Assembly: GCA_937893015.1 (NCBI GenBank)
Contig: CALBJX010000094.1
Span: 104,820 to 168,819, forward strand
Direction: 5' to 3'
From: an uncultured Verrucomicrobiales bacterium
GTDB taxonomy: Bacteria > Verrucomicrobiota > Verrucomicrobiia > Verrucomicrobiales > Akkermansiaceae
Length of the DNA stretch: 64,000 nt
The translations under genes and the position numbers were made by a program. The notes beneath the pieces were generated by a model, which was not told where the DNA came from, did not search any database, and saw only the letters and a list, made by a program, of their open reading frames with translations. This document shows, piece by piece, positions 27,541 to 35,104 of this stretch. Every line of letters begins with the position of its first letter. Within the stretch, counting starts at the first letter, position 1.

Positions 27541-28314
27541 ATGAATTTGCAGCGTTTCATCGATGCCAAGCAGGAGGAGCTGGCGGCTCTGCGGCGGGAG
27601 ATGCCCGCGCCGCGAGAGGGCGTGCGCCCGGATTTCCTGCGTGCGCTCATGGCTCCGCCCCCTGCGGGTGTGCCTCTGCGCGTGATTGCGGAGTTCAAGC
27701 GCTCCTCGCCCTCCGCGGGTGTGATCAACGATCGCCTTGCTCCCGCCGATGTGGCGCGGCAGTATGCCGCAGGCGGGGCGACCTGCATGAGTGTGCTCAC
27801 GGAAGAGCAATACTTCACGGGGCACGTGCGCGACCTCTCCGCAGCGGCGACGGCGGGCATTCCGCTGTTGAGAAAAGATTTTATCTTCGATGAATTGCAG
27901 GTGCGGCAGACCTTTGCGACCCCCGCGAGCGCGATGCTGCTCATCGTGGCACTGACCCCCGATGTCGCCCGCCTGCGAGCCCTGCGCGAGCTGGCGGAGA
28001 CGCAGGGGATTCACGCCGTTGTCGAGGTCTTTACCGATCGTGAGCTGGAGATGGCGCGCGAGTCCGGCGCCCGCATCATTCAGGTGAACGCCCGCAACCT
28101 GGAAACTTTTAAGACCGACCGCGTGGAGGGGCTGAAGCTCGCCGCACACCGTTTGCCGCAGGAGTGCTGGATTGCCGCCAGTGCCATGCAGACATGGGTT
28201 CACCTTGACGAAGCCGCCGCGGCAGGGTATAATGCCGCACTCATCGGCACCGCCCTCATGACGGGTGACTCGCCGTTGGCCAATCTCACACGCATCCTGC
28301 ACCCCGAACGCTGA
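27541..28314 (+). CDS. trpC: Indole-3-glycerol phosphate synthase
   Basis: Ring closure of carboxyphenylamino-deoxyribulose phosphate to indole-3-glycerol phosphate. 257 residues of TIM barrel. Motifs: IAEFKRSSPSAG, the catalytic Lys in LLRKDFIFDELQV, VEVFTDRELE, and VNARNLETFKTD. Separate from TrpF, unlike the E. coli fusion. trpF begins 5 nt downstream. The start is set by the family N-terminus and by the repeat array immediately upstream. Confidence 0.96.
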   Translation: MNLQRFIDAKQEELAALRREMPAPREGVRPDFLRALMAPPPAGVPLRVIAEFKRSSPSAGVINDRLAPADVARQYAAGGATCMSVLTEEQYFTGHVRDLSAAATAGIPLLRKDFIFDELQVRQTFATPASAMLLIVALTPDVARLRALRELAETQGIHAVVEVFTDRELEMARESGARIIQVNARNLETFKTDRVEGLKLAAHRLPQECWIAASAMQTWVHLDEAAAAGYNAALIGTALMTGDSPLANLTRILHPER

Positions 28315-28319
28315 TACGC

Positions 28320-28973
28320 ATGACGACAAGCACCACCGATAAAACGCCCTTCATCAAGGTCTGTGGGCAGACGCATCCCTCCACCGTGGATTGCGCCGCT
28401 GCCTACGGGGCGCATTTCGTGGGCTTCATCTTCCATCAGGGCAGCCCGCGCAGCGTGTCGCCCGAGATGGTATCGGCCATCAACTCCGCGAACGTGGGGC
28501 GTGTCGGCGTTTTCGTGCGCCAGTCGGCGGATGAAATCCTTTCCGTGTTGACGCAGGCTCGCCTCGACTTCGTTCAGCTGCACGGCAAGCAGACGAAGGA
28601 AGACGCCGCCCTCATCGGTCCGCAGCGCATCATCCGCGTGCTCTGGCCCGAGCATTGCGAAAGCATCGATGAGCTGCAGCAGCAGATTGACGACTGGGCG
28701 CCCTACTGCGCCTACTACCTGCTGGATGCCGGTGCCTATGGTCAGGCGGGTGGTCATGGTCGCCGTCTCAATGTCTCCGAGTTCGGCAAGCTCCGCTTTC
28801 CCCACCCGTGGATTCTTGCGGGCGGTCTGAGCGGCGACAACATCGGGGAGGTCCTCTCCGAGGTCCGACCCGACGGCCTCGACTTCAACAGCGGCATCGA
28901 AATCGCCCCCGGTATCAAAATGCCCGACAAGATGCTCGCAGCTTTCACTGCTGTCTCGAGAGCCTGTCGATGA
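28320..28973 (+). CDS. trpF: Phosphoribosylanthranilate isomerase
   Basis: Amadori rearrangement of phosphoribosylanthranilate. 217-residue TIM barrel with the catalytic Cys in IKVCGQT, the GFIFHQGSPRSVS phosphate region, DFVQLHGKQ, catalytic Asp in YYLLDAGAYGQAGG, and WILAGGLSGDN. Last recognised trp gene here; trpB and trpA do not follow, so they must lie elsewhere in the genome. Confidence 0.95.
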   Translation: MTTSTTDKTPFIKVCGQTHPSTVDCAAAYGAHFVGFIFHQGSPRSVSPEMVSAINSANVGRVGVFVRQSADEILSVLTQARLDFVQLHGKQTKEDAALIGPQRIIRVLWPEHCESIDELQQQIDDWAPYCAYYLLDAGAYGQAGGHGRRLNVSEFGKLRFPHPWILAGGLSGDNIGEVLSEVRPDGLDFNSGIEIAPGIKMPDKMLAAFTAVSRACR

Positions 28974-29075
28974 AGGGGCTCTGCCGACTGTTCTCCGCGA
29001 GGAATGCGGGCGTGGGGGCGGCGCTGCCGTCGCAGCACCTCGCGTATAAATCTCGTGCCATGTCAACTTGTAGGG

Positions 29076-29104
29076 TTGCATTCCGATGCTCCTTTCGCTA
29101 GACT
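29076..29104 (+). promoter_or_regulatory. Promoter of rseP
   Basis: TTGCAT (29076-29081), 17-bp spacer ending CGC, TAGACT (29099-29104). Only 6 nt separate the -10 box from the ATG at 29111, so the transcript is predicted to be leaderless. Confidence 0.7.
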
Positions 29105-29110
29105 GTCCGC

Positions 29111-30544
29111 ATGCTTGAATCTTTGCTTTCCCATCTGCACACGGCGTGGTTGATTTTCCTCGTCATCATGTTCTTCAACCTGATGATTTTCGTGCATGAA
29201 TTGGGGCATTTCCTCGCGGGTAAGTGGCGCGGGGCGTACATCGATCGCTTTCAGATTTGGTTCGGCAAGCCCTTGTGGCAGAAGAAAATCGGCGGGGTGC
29301 AGTGGGGTATCGGCTGGATCCCCGCGGGCGGCTTCGTTTCCCTGCCGCAGTTGGCGGACATGCAGGCCGTGGAGGGCGAGGCGGAGATTCCCGCGGACCT
29401 GAAACCTCTCGGCGCACTCGATAAAATCATCATTGCAGCGGCGGGTCCCTTCTTCTCCCTGTTGCTGGCCTATGTGTTCGCCGTCATCGTGTGGGGCGTG
29501 GGCAAGCCCGTGGGGGAGGTGCAGACGACCACCATCGGCTATGTGCCTGCAGATTCTCCTGCGGCGCAGGCAGGCCTGCTGCCCGGGGATGTCATCACTG
29601 CTGTGGATGGTCAGCCGGTCACCAAGTGGACGGGCAACATGGACGGCGTGAAGGAGCTCGTCGCCATGAGCGAGAAGGAGACGATTCGCTTTGATATCGA
29701 CCGCCCCGCAGCGGACGGCAGTGTGCAGCACCTCGTGGTGCAGAGCGGTTTCCGTTTGCCTGAAAAGAAGTGGTGGCAGCGCGGCGGTCTGCGTCTGGTG
29801 GGTATCAGCCCCGCGTCGCCCTGTGTCGTCGGCGGTATCCTGCCCGCATCCCCGGCGGAGAAGGCCGGGTTGACAGAGGGGCAAAAACTCCTCCGGGTTA
29901 ATGGCACGGAGGTGTACTCCCCCGCGGCCGTGGCGGATGTCGCGGAGAAGGGTGAGCCCATGCAGCTGCTTTTGGAAAATGAGGATGGCTCGACTGTCGA
30001 AACGACTCTCACGCCCGCCGTACCTGCCAATTGGCAGGGCATGGAGGCAGCACGCCCCGTCATGGGCTTCCGCTGGGGGAACCCCTTGCTCAATATGGAG
30101 CTGGAGCACCCCTCGCCACAGGCGCAGGTGAACCAAAGCTTCAAGCTGATGGGCGACACGTTGGCGAAGGTGGCGGCTCCCGGCAGCAGCGTGGGCATGG
30201 AGCACCTCTCCGGCCCCGTGGGCATCGGCAACTACCTCTATCGCATGCTCGCCGTGCCGGAGGGGTGGATGCTCATCCTCTGGTTCGCCGTGGTGCTCAA
30301 TGTGAACCTTGCCGTGCTCAACATCCTGCCGCTGCCTATCGTGGACGGTGGACATGTGGTGCTCGGCACGCTGGAACTCATCTTCCGTCGCCCCGTGGGC
30401 GGCAAGCTGCTGGATTGGATTCAGAACGGCTTCTTCTTTGTTCTGCTTGCCTTCTTCCTCTTTGTCACCTTTAAGGACGTGGGCGATATCGTGAGCGGCG
30501 ACCCGGCGGAAAAACTGCCGGAGCCTGTTTTCTCCGCGCAATAA
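29111..30544 (+). CDS. rseP: Site-2 membrane metalloprotease RseP
   Basis: Intramembrane zinc protease that cleaves anti-sigma factors and signal-peptide remnants. 477 residues. Helix 1 carries the zinc site HELGH (29-33). Two PDZ domains follow (about 135-220, with PADSPAAQAGLLPGDVI; about 235-315, with PASPAEKAGLTEGQKL). The C-terminal helices carry the third ligand region NILPLPIVDGGHVV. No dxr or bamA is beside it, unlike proteobacteria. Start supported by the abutting promoter. Confidence 0.95.
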   Translation: MLESLLSHLHTAWLIFLVIMFFNLMIFVHELGHFLAGKWRGAYIDRFQIWFGKPLWQKKIGGVQWGIGWIPAGGFVSLPQLADMQAVEGEAEIPADLKPLGALDKIIIAAAGPFFSLLLAYVFAVIVWGVGKPVGEVQTTTIGYVPADSPAAQAGLLPGDVITAVDGQPVTKWTGNMDGVKELVAMSEKETIRFDIDRPAADGSVQHLVVQSGFRLPEKKWWQRGGLRLVGISPASPCVVGGILPASPAEKAGLTEGQKLLRVNGTEVYSPAAVADVAEKGEPMQLLLENEDGSTVETTLTPAVPANWQGMEAARPVMGFRWGNPLLNMELEHPSPQAQVNQSFKLMGDTLAKVAAPGSSVGMEHLSGPVGIGNYLYRMLAVPEGWMLILWFAVVLNVNLAVLNILPLPIVDGGHVVLGTLELIFRRPVGGKLLDWIQNGFFFVLLAFFLFVTFKDVGDIVSGDPAEKLPEPVFSAQ

Positions 30545-30568
30545 CTCATCCTCTTTTGCCGATATCGC

Positions 30569-30597
30569 TTGCCAAAACAGCGTATTCCTGCTAGATT
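30569..30597 (+). promoter_or_regulatory. Promoter of the polysaccharide deacetylase gene
   Basis: TTGCCA (30569-30574), 17-bp spacer ending TGC, TAGATT (30592-30597), 9 nt before the ATG at 30607. Confidence 0.7.
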
Positions 30598-30606
30598 CTT
30601 TTCGAG

Positions 30607-31839
30607 ATGAAACACCGCATGCTGATGTTCCTGCTTGCCTTCGGGGGGCTTCTCTGCTGCATGGCAGAGGAACCGGGCGTGTTGGACTTCGACCCTGTGT
30701 CGCTGGATGCCGCGGCGCAGAAGACGAGCGCGGCCCCCGCCGCGGAGACCGAAGACCGCGCCTTGCCCGTGCCGCATGACCAGACGCGCGTTGCCGTGCT
30801 CGGCTACCACAATTTCAGCGAGACAGCCCCCGTCACGGAGATGCTCATGCGCACCTCCGAGTTCCGTGATCAGATGGAGACCATCCGCCGCCTGGGCTAC
30901 ACCGTCATCAGCATGCAGGAGTTTCTGGAGTGGCGCTTCGGCGACCGGGAGCTGCCCGCCAAGTGCGTGCTTATCACGTTGGATGACGGCTGGAAAAGCG
31001 TCTACACCGACGCCTATCCCATCCTGAAAGAATACGGCTACCCCTTCCACCTTTTCCTCTATACCACCTTCCTCTCCGGGCGCGGGGACAGCATGAGCCC
31101 CAAGCAGGTGAAGGAGATGATGGAGCACGGTGCCAGCATCGGCAGTCACACCACCACGCACCCCTATCCCAAGGAGTGGAAATCCCATGAAGCGAACGGC
31201 GAGGAGGATTACGCCGCCTTCATCGACAAGGAAATCGGCGACTCCTTCACCAAGCTCGGCAAGCTCTTCGGCCCCATCAACACCTACTGCTACCCCGGCG
31301 GCTACATCACGCCGCAGATGGTGGAGCGTTTGCCGGGGTACGGCTATGTGGCTGCCTTCACCGTGGTGCCCGGCAAGGTGACGGACAAGGAAGACCCGCT
31401 GCGCATCCACCGCTACATGGTCTTCGGCACGGATGCCTCCATCTTCGCCAACGCCATGGATTTCCGCGTGGCGCAGCTCGGCAAGACCGTCTCCACGGGC
31501 TCCACCCCCGGCACCCTGCCGGCCACGACGCCCCCGCCGCCTTTCTCCGTTTCCCCCAAGCCGAATGAAGTTGTCGGCAACGACGTGCCCGCCATCACCG
31601 CCTACATGAGCGATGTCGCGGGTGTCGATCTCTCTTCCGTCCGCATGGCGGTGAGCGGCTTCGGTCGCGTGCCCGCCAAAGTGGACGAGAATACCCGAAC
31701 CGTGCAGTGGACGCCCCCCATGCGCATCTACATGCCGAACCTTTCCGTGCACGTGACATGGAACAGCACGGACGGCACCAGCCACAAGGCTGAGTGGTCG
31801 TTCGCCGTTGACGCCTCCGTGCAGCAGGAACAACAATGA
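30607..31839 (+). CDS. Exported polysaccharide deacetylase (NodB/CE4 family)
   Basis: 410 residues. Signal peptide (about 1-20, ending LLCCMA). The NodB domain (about 55-290) has the catalytic/metal motif TLDDGW (about 124), the zinc-binding SHTTTHP (about 180) and a YCYPGGY block. CE4 enzymes remove N-acetyl groups from peptidoglycan, poly-GlcNAc or chitin-like polymers; the substrate is not resolved here. The C-terminal about 100 residues look like an Ig-like domain (DVAGVDLSSVRMAVSGFG... SVHVTWNSTDG), possibly for carbohydrate binding. A basic-protein gene follows after 19 nt. Confidence 0.9.
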   Translation: MKHRMLMFLLAFGGLLCCMAEEPGVLDFDPVSLDAAAQKTSAAPAAETEDRALPVPHDQTRVAVLGYHNFSETAPVTEMLMRTSEFRDQMETIRRLGYTVISMQEFLEWRFGDRELPAKCVLITLDDGWKSVYTDAYPILKEYGYPFHLFLYTTFLSGRGDSMSPKQVKEMMEHGASIGSHTTTHPYPKEWKSHEANGEEDYAAFIDKEIGDSFTKLGKLFGPINTYCYPGGYITPQMVERLPGYGYVAAFTVVPGKVTDKEDPLRIHRYMVFGTDASIFANAMDFRVAQLGKTVSTGSTPGTLPATTPPPPFSVSPKPNEVVGNDVPAITAYMSDVAGVDLSSVRMAVSGFGRVPAKVDENTRTVQWTPPMRIYMPNLSVHVTWNSTDGTSHKAEWSFAVDASVQQEQQ

Positions 31840-31858
31840 CACACAGTAACACCATATC

Positions 31859-32650
31859 ATGGCTGAAGAACAGAAAACCGATGCAGAGGTGAAGCCCGCC
31901 AAGACCCGTGCGCCGCGCAAGCGCACACCGAAGGCCGCTGCCCCTGCCGCCGGGGAAGTCGGTGCGCCTACGCCCGCCCCCGCCGCGGAAACACCCGCCA
32001 AGAAGAAGCCCGCCCCCCGCAAGAAGGCGGACAAGAAACCCGCCGCCGCGTCCGCGCCTGAGGCAACACCCGCCCCTGCGCCCGCTCCGCAGCAGGAACA
32101 GCCCAAGCAGGAGAAGCGAGAGGAACGCCGTCCCCGCCACGAGAAGGGACATCAGCAGAACGCCCCCAAGCCCGCGGAGAACACGAACGCCAAGCCTCTG
32201 AACACCAGCGAGGAACGCGCCGACTCCACCAGCGAGGAGCGCCCCCTCGTCCGCAACATCGAACAGAGCGCTCCGAAACCCGCCTCCGTGCCCGGTTTTG
32301 CGACGCCCGAGACCGTGGGTGGAGAAGGCGGCAACGGCGGCAATGGTCGCCGCAAGCGTCGCCGCAACCGCAACCGCCGCGGCGGTGAGGAGCGCCAGCC
32401 CCAGCAGAACGGCCCCGCCCCCCGCGTGGATGCTGATGAACTCTACCGCCGTGCGTGGAAGATTTTCCTCGGCGAAGTGACGGAAGAAGGTCTTGCCCTC
32501 ATGGACGACCGCACCGCTCAGGAAGCTTCCCGCCGCGCCTTCCGCGTGGCCGAGCTTTTCCTGCTGGAGGCCGCCCGCCACAAGCCCGCCGCGGATGCAG
32601 CTGCTCCCGAGGCTGACGAGGATGATACCTCCGAAGAAACGGAAGCCTAA
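31859..32650 (+). CDS. Basic Ala/Pro/Lys-rich protein, unknown function
   Basis: 263 residues, no recognised family. Residues 1-105 are a low-complexity Lys/Ala/Pro tail resembling histone H1 C-termini (KKKPAPRKKADKKPAAA). About 160-180 is an Arg-rich patch (RRKRRRNRNRRGG) preceded by Gly/Asn repeats. About 188-240 looks like a small helical domain (ADELYRRAWKIFLGEVTEEG... AFRVAELFLLEAARH), and the C-terminus is acidic. Nucleic-acid binding is a reasonable inference from charge only. Probably cotranscribed with the deacetylase. Bulk composition makes homology search difficult. Confidence 0.75.
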   Translation: MAEEQKTDAEVKPAKTRAPRKRTPKAAAPAAGEVGAPTPAPAAETPAKKKPAPRKKADKKPAAASAPEATPAPAPAPQQEQPKQEKREERRPRHEKGHQQNAPKPAENTNAKPLNTSEERADSTSEERPLVRNIEQSAPKPASVPGFATPETVGGEGGNGGNGRRKRRRNRNRRGGEERQPQQNGPAPRVDADELYRRAWKIFLGEVTEEGLALMDDRTAQEASRRAFRVAELFLLEAARHKPAADAAAPEADEDDTSEETEA

Positions 32651-32676
32651 GCCATCCTTTCTTCCACCCCTCTTTC

Positions 32677-32711
32677 ACCGCCCCGGGCATGATGCTGCGG
32701 GGCGGTTTTTT
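32677..32711 (+). terminator. Terminator of the deacetylase-basic protein unit
   Basis: ACCGCCCCG (32677-32685) pairs with CGGGGCGGT (32698-32706) in a 9-bp stem with a 12-nt loop, followed by TTTTTT. Confidence 0.9.
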
Positions 32712-32744
32712 GCGGCGAAATCTCACGCTCCTGTTCGTCCATGC

Positions 32745-32773
32745 TTGCCAAAAGGTTTTTCCTGTGCTAGGAT
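32745..32773 (+). promoter_or_regulatory. Promoter of rppH-trmO-serine hydrolase
   Basis: TTGCCA (32745-32750), 17-bp spacer ending TGC, TAGGAT (32768-32773). 32 nt to the rppH ATG, the longest leader among the clear promoters on this strand. Confidence 0.65.
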
Positions 32774-32805
32774 GAGACCTGAAAGCAATCAACGACGTCA
32801 CATCC

Positions 32806-33270
32806 ATGAATCAGGAACTGTATCGCCCGAATGCCGCCATTATCTACCAGCGTTCCAACGGCACGGTGCTCATCTGCGAGCGCGTGAACCCCGAGGGTGC
32901 GTGGCAATTCCCGCAGGGCGGCATCAAGAAGGGGGAGAGCCCCCTCTCCGCCGCCTGCCGCGAAGGAATGGAGGAAACGGGGTTCCGTCCCAACGAGTAC
33001 GACGTGATTGCCGAGCACGGCCCCTACCGCTACGACTACCCGCCCAAGGAGCGCGAACGCGTGCTGCGCAAGCGCGGCATTCCCTACGCGGGGCAGGAGC
33101 AGCGCTACTTCCTCTGCCGCATGCACGATGACAAGGCCGAACCTTGGTTGGACAACAAGGAGTTCAAGGGCTACAAGTGGGTATCCCCGCGTGCCTTTGA
33201 CATGGAGTGTCTGCCGGACTTCAAGCGCCCTGTCTACAAGCAGGTCTTCCGTGATTTCTTCGGTCTGTGA
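32806..33270 (+). CDS. rppH: RNA pyrophosphohydrolase (Nudix)
   Basis: Removes pyrophosphate from 5'-triphosphorylated RNA and so starts mRNA decay; related enzymes act on dinucleoside polyphosphates. 154 residues with the Nudix box GGIKKGESPLSAACREGMEETGF (GX5EX7REXXEEXG) and the RppH-type N-terminus YRPNAAIIYQ plus WQFPQGGI. The gene overlaps trmO by one base (TGATG). Confidence 0.92.
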   Translation: MNQELYRPNAAIIYQRSNGTVLICERVNPEGAWQFPQGGIKKGESPLSAACREGMEETGFRPNEYDVIAEHGPYRYDYPPKERERVLRKRGIPYAGQEQRYFLCRMHDDKAEPWLDNKEFKGYKWVSPRAFDMECLPDFKRPVYKQVFRDFFGL

Positions 33271-33938
33271 TGGAAGCTTCCTCCCTGCAAGCCGTCGCCG
33301 TGCTCCGCAGTCCTTTTGCGGAAAAATTCGGCGTGCCGCGGCAGGGTAATCTCGCCCCGCACGTCATCAGCGAGGTGGTGCTGGAGCCCGCTTTCCGCGG
33401 CACGGATTGCCTACGCGGGTTGGAGGGCTTTTCGCACCTCTGGCTCATCTGGGGCTTCCATTGCAACGGCTCCGATTGGCACCCCACCGTGCGCCCGCCG
33501 CGTTTGGGCGGTAACACGCGCATCGGTGTCTTCGCCAGCCGCTCCCCCTTCCGCCCGAACGGACTCGGCCTCTCCGTGGTGAAAATCGTGAGCGTAGAGC
33601 AGGGGGTGATACGTGTGTCGGGGGCCGACATGGTGGACGGCACGCCCATCTACGATATCAAGCCCTACGTTCCCTACAGCGACGCCATCCCCGAGGCGGC
33701 AAGCGGGTTTACCGCCGCGCCGTGGGAGCCGCTGGAGGTGCAGCTGCCCGTGCAACTGCCCGCAGGAGTTTCTCCTGACTGGGTGGCGGCACTGAAAGAA
33801 ACCTTGGCACAGGATCCGCGCCCTGCCTATCAGGATGACCCTCTGCGGGTGTACCACCTCATCCTGCTCCCGTTTGAGATTGACTTCCGCGTGGAAAACG
33901 GCATCGCCCTCGTCACCTCCGTCCGCCCCCATGCTTGA
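33270..33938 (+). CDS. trmO: tRNA (t6A37-N6)-methyltransferase TrmO (TsaA-like)
   Basis: TsaA/YaeB-fold enzyme that N6-methylates t6A37 in tRNA-Thr using S-adenosylmethionine. 222 residues. Signature blocks: GIxxSP-like VLRSPFAEKFGVPRQ, GFSHLWLIWGFHCN, RIGVFASRSPFRPNG and DMVDGTPIYDIKPYVPY. ATG at 33270 overlaps the rppH stop; GTG at 33267 is an alternative. The gene overlaps the next by 8 nt, indicating tight coupling. Confidence 0.92.
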   Translation: MEASSLQAVAVLRSPFAEKFGVPRQGNLAPHVISEVVLEPAFRGTDCLRGLEGFSHLWLIWGFHCNGSDWHPTVRPPRLGGNTRIGVFASRSPFRPNGLGLSVVKIVSVEQGVIRVSGADMVDGTPIYDIKPYVPYSDAIPEAASGFTAAPWEPLEVQLPVQLPAGVSPDWVAALKETLAQDPRPAYQDDPLRVYHLILLPFEIDFRVENGIALVTSVRPHA

Positions 33939-35010
33939 CCGCATCACACAGGCTTTTGACGCGAACTTCGCCGCGGGCCGGGAGCGCGGGGCGGCTCTCT
34001 GCGTGTACCGCAAGGGGGAGTGCGTGCTCTCCCTCTGCGGCGGCACGCGCGGTGAGGGCAGGGAAGCATGGGATGACAAGACCCTCGTCCCCATCTTTTC
34101 CGCGACAAAAGCTGCTTCTGCTGCTTGCCTGCTGACCGCCCTCTACGAATGCGCACAGGGACCGGAGCTGGAGGTCGGCGCCCTCTGGCCGGAATTCCCG
34201 GCGCCCGCCCTCTCCATCGGAGAGTTGCTCTCCCACCAGTCGGGCTTGGCCGCCACGCAGGAACCCGCTTCCGTCTTCGACCTCGATGCGTGCAAGCTCG
34301 CGCTGGAGCAGAGCTCGCCGCTCTGGGGTCCGCCGCACCACGGCTACCACCCGCACACTTATGGGCCGATGTTGGATATCCTCATGCTCGCCCTCACGGG
34401 GCAGCGCATCGGCGACTGGTGGGAGGAGCGTGTGCGCCGCCCCCTGGGGTTGGATTTCTTCATCGGTCATCTGCCCGAGGCGGACTTTGCTCGCGTTGCC
34501 TCCTTGGAAAATGCCAGGCTGCACGGACCTCTGCCGTCGACGCCCTTTTTCCGCGCCTTTTTCGACCCGCAAAGCCCTGTGAACCGCGCCTTTCACAGCA
34601 TCGAGGGGCTCGACACCATGCAACAGATGAACACCCCCGCTGCGTGGCAATGCGCCTGCCCGGCCAAGGGCGGTGTGGCGAGTGCGGAGGGGCTGTGCCG
34701 CTTCTATCAGGCTCTCTTGGGCTACATCCCCGCTGCACCTTTCCCCGCGCAGGTGCTCACGTGGATGCGCACCCCCATGGCCTCGGGACAGGACGAAACG
34801 CTTTTGGAGCCCACAACCTTCACCTGCGGAGCCATGAGCGAACCCGCCGAGCTTTTCACCATCGAGGGCGAGCACGGCTTCGGCCACGCCGGGGCCGGCG
34901 GCTCCCTCGCCTTCTGTATCCCGCAGACGGGCCTTTCCTTCGCTTATGTCATGAACCGCATGGAACCCGGCGTTCTCCCGGGAGAGCGCGTGAGGCAGCT
35001 CTTAGGGTAG
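33931..35010 (+). CDS. Beta-lactamase-family serine hydrolase
   Basis: 359-residue penicillin-binding-like serine hydrolase (class-C beta-lactamase/EstB group). Catalytic SxxK is S57-A-T-K60. A Tyr in HTYGPM fits the second motif, and FGHAGAGG fits the C-terminal HxG motif. No signal peptide, so probably a cytosolic esterase or peptidase rather than a true beta-lactamase. The longer upstream start lies inside trmO and was rejected. Last gene of the three-gene unit; a terminator follows. Confidence 0.88.
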   Translation: MLDRITQAFDANFAAGRERGAALCVYRKGECVLSLCGGTRGEGREAWDDKTLVPIFSATKAASAACLLTALYECAQGPELEVGALWPEFPAPALSIGELLSHQSGLAATQEPASVFDLDACKLALEQSSPLWGPPHHGYHPHTYGPMLDILMLALTGQRIGDWWEERVRRPLGLDFFIGHLPEADFARVASLENARLHGPLPSTPFFRAFFDPQSPVNRAFHSIEGLDTMQQMNTPAAWQCACPAKGGVASAEGLCRFYQALLGYIPAAPFPAQVLTWMRTPMASGQDETLLEPTTFTCGAMSEPAELFTIEGEHGFGHAGAGGSLAFCIPQTGLSFAYVMNRMEPGVLPGERVRQLLG

Positions 35011-35023
35011 CACCACAATGCAG

Positions 35024-35056
35024 AAAAGGGGCTGAGGAAGGCCTCAGTCCCCTTTT
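35024..35056. terminator. Bidirectional terminator (serine hydrolase / NadE-like gene)
   Basis: AAAAGGGGCTGAGG (35024-35037), 4-nt loop, CCTCAG-T-CCCCTTTT (35042-35056) with a single-base bulge. A-run and T-run on opposite sides suit both convergent genes. Confidence 0.88.
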
Positions 35057-35104
35057 GGGGAGAGCCGCCTGTAGGCTCTCCGGCCGCTGCGGAGGGCCGC
35101 ATCG

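Noticed and set aside
28974..29110. trpB or trpA following trpF
   Set aside because: The sequence after trpF is a short non-coding stretch with the rseP promoter; no tryptophan synthase motifs are present.
33931..35010. Antibiotic-resistance beta-lactamase
   Set aside because: SxxK is present, but there is no signal peptide and the operon context is RNA metabolism; more likely an esterase-type family member.
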